A stretch of DNA of 64,000 nt, taken from contig CALFWR010000016.1 of NCBI GenBank assembly GCA_937928555.1, forward strand, positions 1 to 64,000, in the 5' to 3' direction. Source of the stretch: an uncultured Pirellulaceae bacterium (lineage in GTDB: Bacteria; Planctomycetota; Planctomycetia; Pirellulales; Pirellulaceae). The notes below the pieces were generated by a model. That model was not told the origin of the DNA. It searched no databases and was given only the letters and a program-made list of their open reading frames with translations. Made by a program: the position numbers and the translations under genes. Within the stretch, counting starts at the first letter, position 1, and every line of letters begins with the position of its first letter. Of this stretch, positions 62,496 through 64,000 are shown piece after piece.

Positions 62496-62984
62496 TTATG
62501 AATCGCGAAAACCACCTGCCGTAGGGCCGGTTCCTACCGGCCATCTTTGCATTGATAACTGTAGGAGACGACCACCCGTAGGGCCGGTTCCTACCGGCCA
62601 TCTTTGCATTGATAACTGCAGGAGACGATCACCCGTAGGGCCGGTTCCTACCGGCCATCTTTGCTTTGATAACTGTAGGAGACGACCACCGACGCAGGAC
62701 AGTAAAGCCAGTCGACTGAATCGCGAAAACCTGCCGTAGGGCCGGTTCCTACCGGCCCAGTCAAGGAACGTGCCGCCGTAGCCGGCTTTTGGGTAGCGAT
62801 CCACGTAGTCGTGAAAGTATCGATACAACTCGCCGCCGTGAAGCAACCAGTCCGCCACCGCGACGCTCAGCACCGTGTCGTCAGTCACGCAGCAATGCTC
62901 TGCAAAAAAATCAAAGTCCGTCGATTTGGTTGGAAAGTGCTCGTAGTGCGAGCCAACAACATCCCCGACGATCGCGCCCTGCAT
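62496..62984 (-). pseudogene. ADP-ribosylglycohydrolase gene, 5' fragment
   Basis: The first 75 or so codons (from ATG 62984) are MQGAIVGDVVGSHYEHFPTK, DDTVLSVAVADWLLHGG, and YPKAGYGGTFLDW, the start of a DraG-type ADP-ribosylhydrolase with its metal-binding DDT. The match stops at about 62757, where the repeat unit GGGCCGGTTCCTACCGGCCC begins. After this the frame reads through the tandem repeats (CQLSMQRWPVGTGPT-like units), with nothing of the catalytic C-terminal two thirds. The product cannot be an active hydrolase. Confidence 0.75.
62520..62690. repeat. 57-bp tandem repeat, three copies
   Basis: Three copies of a 57-bp unit start at 62520, 62577 and 62634 (CGTAGGGCCGGTTCCTACCG ...), differing at a few bases. 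57 is a multiple of 3, so a reading frame stays open through the array. A partial fourth copy starts at about 62733. Each unit contains GGGCCGGT / ACCGGCC(C), a hairpin. GAATCGCGAAAACC plus CTGCCGTAGGG is repeated at 62500 and 62718. Confidence 0.9.
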
Positions 62985-63192
62985 GGCTTCCTCTGTGGTG
63001 GTAAGTTGAAATCGTTGAGCTTACCCGGATTCGTATCGAAACGCCGCGAGCGATGGTTTTTTCGGAAAATGATTGCCGCTGGAAGCCAGACCTACGTATC
63101 GTGATCAGTTAAATTCAATAAAGGAGAAAAAGTTCCACGCTTGGTGTAAGAAACAGCGCTTTTCGCCGTTGAGCCGTGTAAAAGGACAGGAC

Positions 63193-63798
63193 ATGGAACC
63201 ATCATTTTCAACTCGGTACTCGCTGATCGGAAAGCTCGGCAACCCCCGCGACGCGGAATCGTGGTCTGAGTTTGCGTCGATCTACCAGCCGGTCATCTTT
63301 CGCATCTGCCGCAAAAAAGGCCTGCAACACGCCGACGCGACAGACGTCACCCAGGAAGTGCTGGCGCAGGTCGCCAGGTCAATCGACAAGTTCGACGCGG
63401 ACCATCCCGGGGCGACGTTTCGCGGTTGGCTGTATCGTGTCACCCGCAATTCGGTGGTCGATTTCTTTCGCGATCAAAATCGCAAGCCCACCGTTTCGGC
63501 CGGGACCGATGTGTTTGCCAACGTGCAGCATCCGGACGCCGGCAGCGAGGAGTTTTACATGGAGTTTCAGCGGCAGATATTTCTGACGGTATCTCGCGAA
63601 GTCGCCGCCAGGGTCAACGCGACCACGTGGAAGGCTTTTTGGGAAACCGAAATGGAAAAACGATCGCCAGAGGAAGTCGCAGTAGAGCTTGGGATCACCG
63701 TCGGAGCACTCTACGTGGCCCGCTCGCGAGTTTTGGCGCGGCTCAAAAAGGCAGCCGCAGTCCGATTACAGGAAACAGGAATGGGAGCCCGACCATGA
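63193..63798 (+). CDS. ECF family RNA polymerase sigma factor
   Basis: A 201-residue σ70-type ECF factor. The ATG at 63193 has AAAGGACAGGAC upstream; the frame opening at 63073 adds only a leader. σ2 is at about 25-90 (ASIYQPVIFRICRKKGLQHADATDVTQEVLAQVARSIDKF then GWLYRVTRNSVVDFFRDQ), and σ4 at about 135-190 (TWKAFWETEMEKRSPEEVAVELGITVGALYVARSRVLARLK). The type is one that planctomycetes encode in large numbers. It would direct RNA polymerase to a small set of genes. Its stop overlaps the next ATG (ATGA), so it is coupled to the zinc-finger gene downstream. Confidence 0.92.
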   Translation: MEPSFSTRYSLIGKLGNPRDAESWSEFASIYQPVIFRICRKKGLQHADATDVTQEVLAQVARSIDKFDADHPGATFRGWLYRVTRNSVVDFFRDQNRKPTVSAGTDVFANVQHPDAGSEEFYMEFQRQIFLTVSREVAARVNATTWKAFWETEMEKRSPEEVAVELGITVGALYVARSRVLARLKKAAAVRLQETGMGARP

Positions 63799-64000
63799 AT
63801 CCCAACGAACACATTTCCGATCATGATATTCTTTCCATTGTTCAAGCGAATCCGGAAACGGACGTTGCGAGACACGTGGAAACGCACGTGTCGCACTGCC
63901 AGCGATGTCAAAGCAGAATGGTCGACATCGCGGCCGACCCGCAATGGCGAAACGAGTTCTCCGACAGCGTGACGTCGCTTGGGATCGATTCATCTATCGA
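63795..64000 (+). CDS. Putative zinc-finger anti-sigma / kinase, 5' part
   Basis: Overlaps the sigma factor stop by 4 bases and runs off the window. The first 68 codons read MNPNEHISDHDILSIVQANP, then ARHVETHVSHCQRCQSRMVDIAA. HVSHCQRC is an HxxxCxxC zinc-binding anti-sigma type motif. In planctomycetes this position after an ECF gene is often a serine/threonine kinase or a zinc-finger anti-sigma protein. The kinase or transmembrane domain would be outside the window, so which it is cannot be decided. Confidence 0.7.
   Translation, partial: MNPNEHISDHDILSIVQANPETDVARHVETHVSHCQRCQSRMVDIAADPQWRNEFSDSVTSLGIDSSI

Noticed and set aside
62520-62690. The 57-bp array as a CRISPR
   Set aside because: Whole 57-bp units are repeated without unique spacers, so it is a tandem repeat.

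Overview
The window looks like chromosomal DNA of a planctomycete, most likely of the Pirellulales type. The evidence is a DUF1592 cytochrome-type protein paired with a DUF1552 Tat protein, a PEP-CTERM protein, two large surface proteins with the LEPR/VLTAD-like N-terminal motif, SdrD-B and FG-GAP repeats, a sulfatase, a SUMF1-fold protein, an ECF sigma factor followed by a zinc-finger gene, and many small secreted proteins of no known function. Codon use looks uniform across the window, with no obvious foreign island apart from the repeats.

Layout. 1-1617: end of an S41 protease, an HNH-type protein and an HU protein. 1964-7675: the DUF1592/DUF1552 pair, a PEP-CTERM protein and an M48 protease. 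7857-13592 (minus): the complete 2-oxoglutarate dehydrogenase set, E1 (sucA), E2 (sucB) and E3 (lpdA). 14091-19024: a membrane-anchored unknown, a small conserved protein, a trypsin-like protease and an 825-residue LEPR metalloprotease with lectin-like repeats. 19140-22662 (minus): small membrane or secreted unknowns, an alpha/beta hydrolase and an RsmC/RlmG-type methyltransferase. 22699-25138: a small protein, tRNA-Glu(TTC), csrA, a DUF2203 protein and rsfS. 25594-27829: three consecutive secreted proteins, at least two of them related. 27897-31557: an ArnT-like glycosyltransferase, a DUF3467 protein and a SUMF1-fold protein. 32593-36699 (minus): a secreted protein, an NRAMP-like transporter and trxB. 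36753-41632: a Cys-rich unknown, a BRCT-like/MerR/TPR fusion, hslV and a methyltransferase. 41982-52486 (minus): a type II secretion / pseudopilus operon (gspE-F-G-H-I-J-K, a PilM/PilN-like GspL and a GspM/GspC-like protein) with no secretin. 53925-59442: a Tat-exported WD40 protein and a 1451-residue SdrD-B/FG-GAP surface protein. 59659-64000: a FabZ-like dehydratase, an ACT protein, a sulfatase, a truncated ADP-ribosylglycohydrolase in a tandem repeat, an ECF sigma factor and the start of its partner gene.

The most distinctive content is between the genes. A repeat of about 188 bp, called R1 here, occurs eight times near full length. It has 16-bp terminal inverted repeats (CCCGGATTATTCACGA and its complement), and several copies are flanked by matching 4-5 bp duplications (ATCAA, ATTAG, CTTAA, CTTG), so it behaves like a MITE. 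A subfamily, R1b, has the same ends and length but a different core. That core and a diverged copy keep a common reading frame of about 60 codons. One R1 copy sits in the loop of a second palindromic repeat, R2, giving a relative insertion order. Two gene remnants lie against repeats: a DUF1501 fragment stops beside R1, and an ADP-ribosylglycohydrolase gene stops in a 57-bp repeat array. No transposase, CRISPR array, phage or known defence system was seen.
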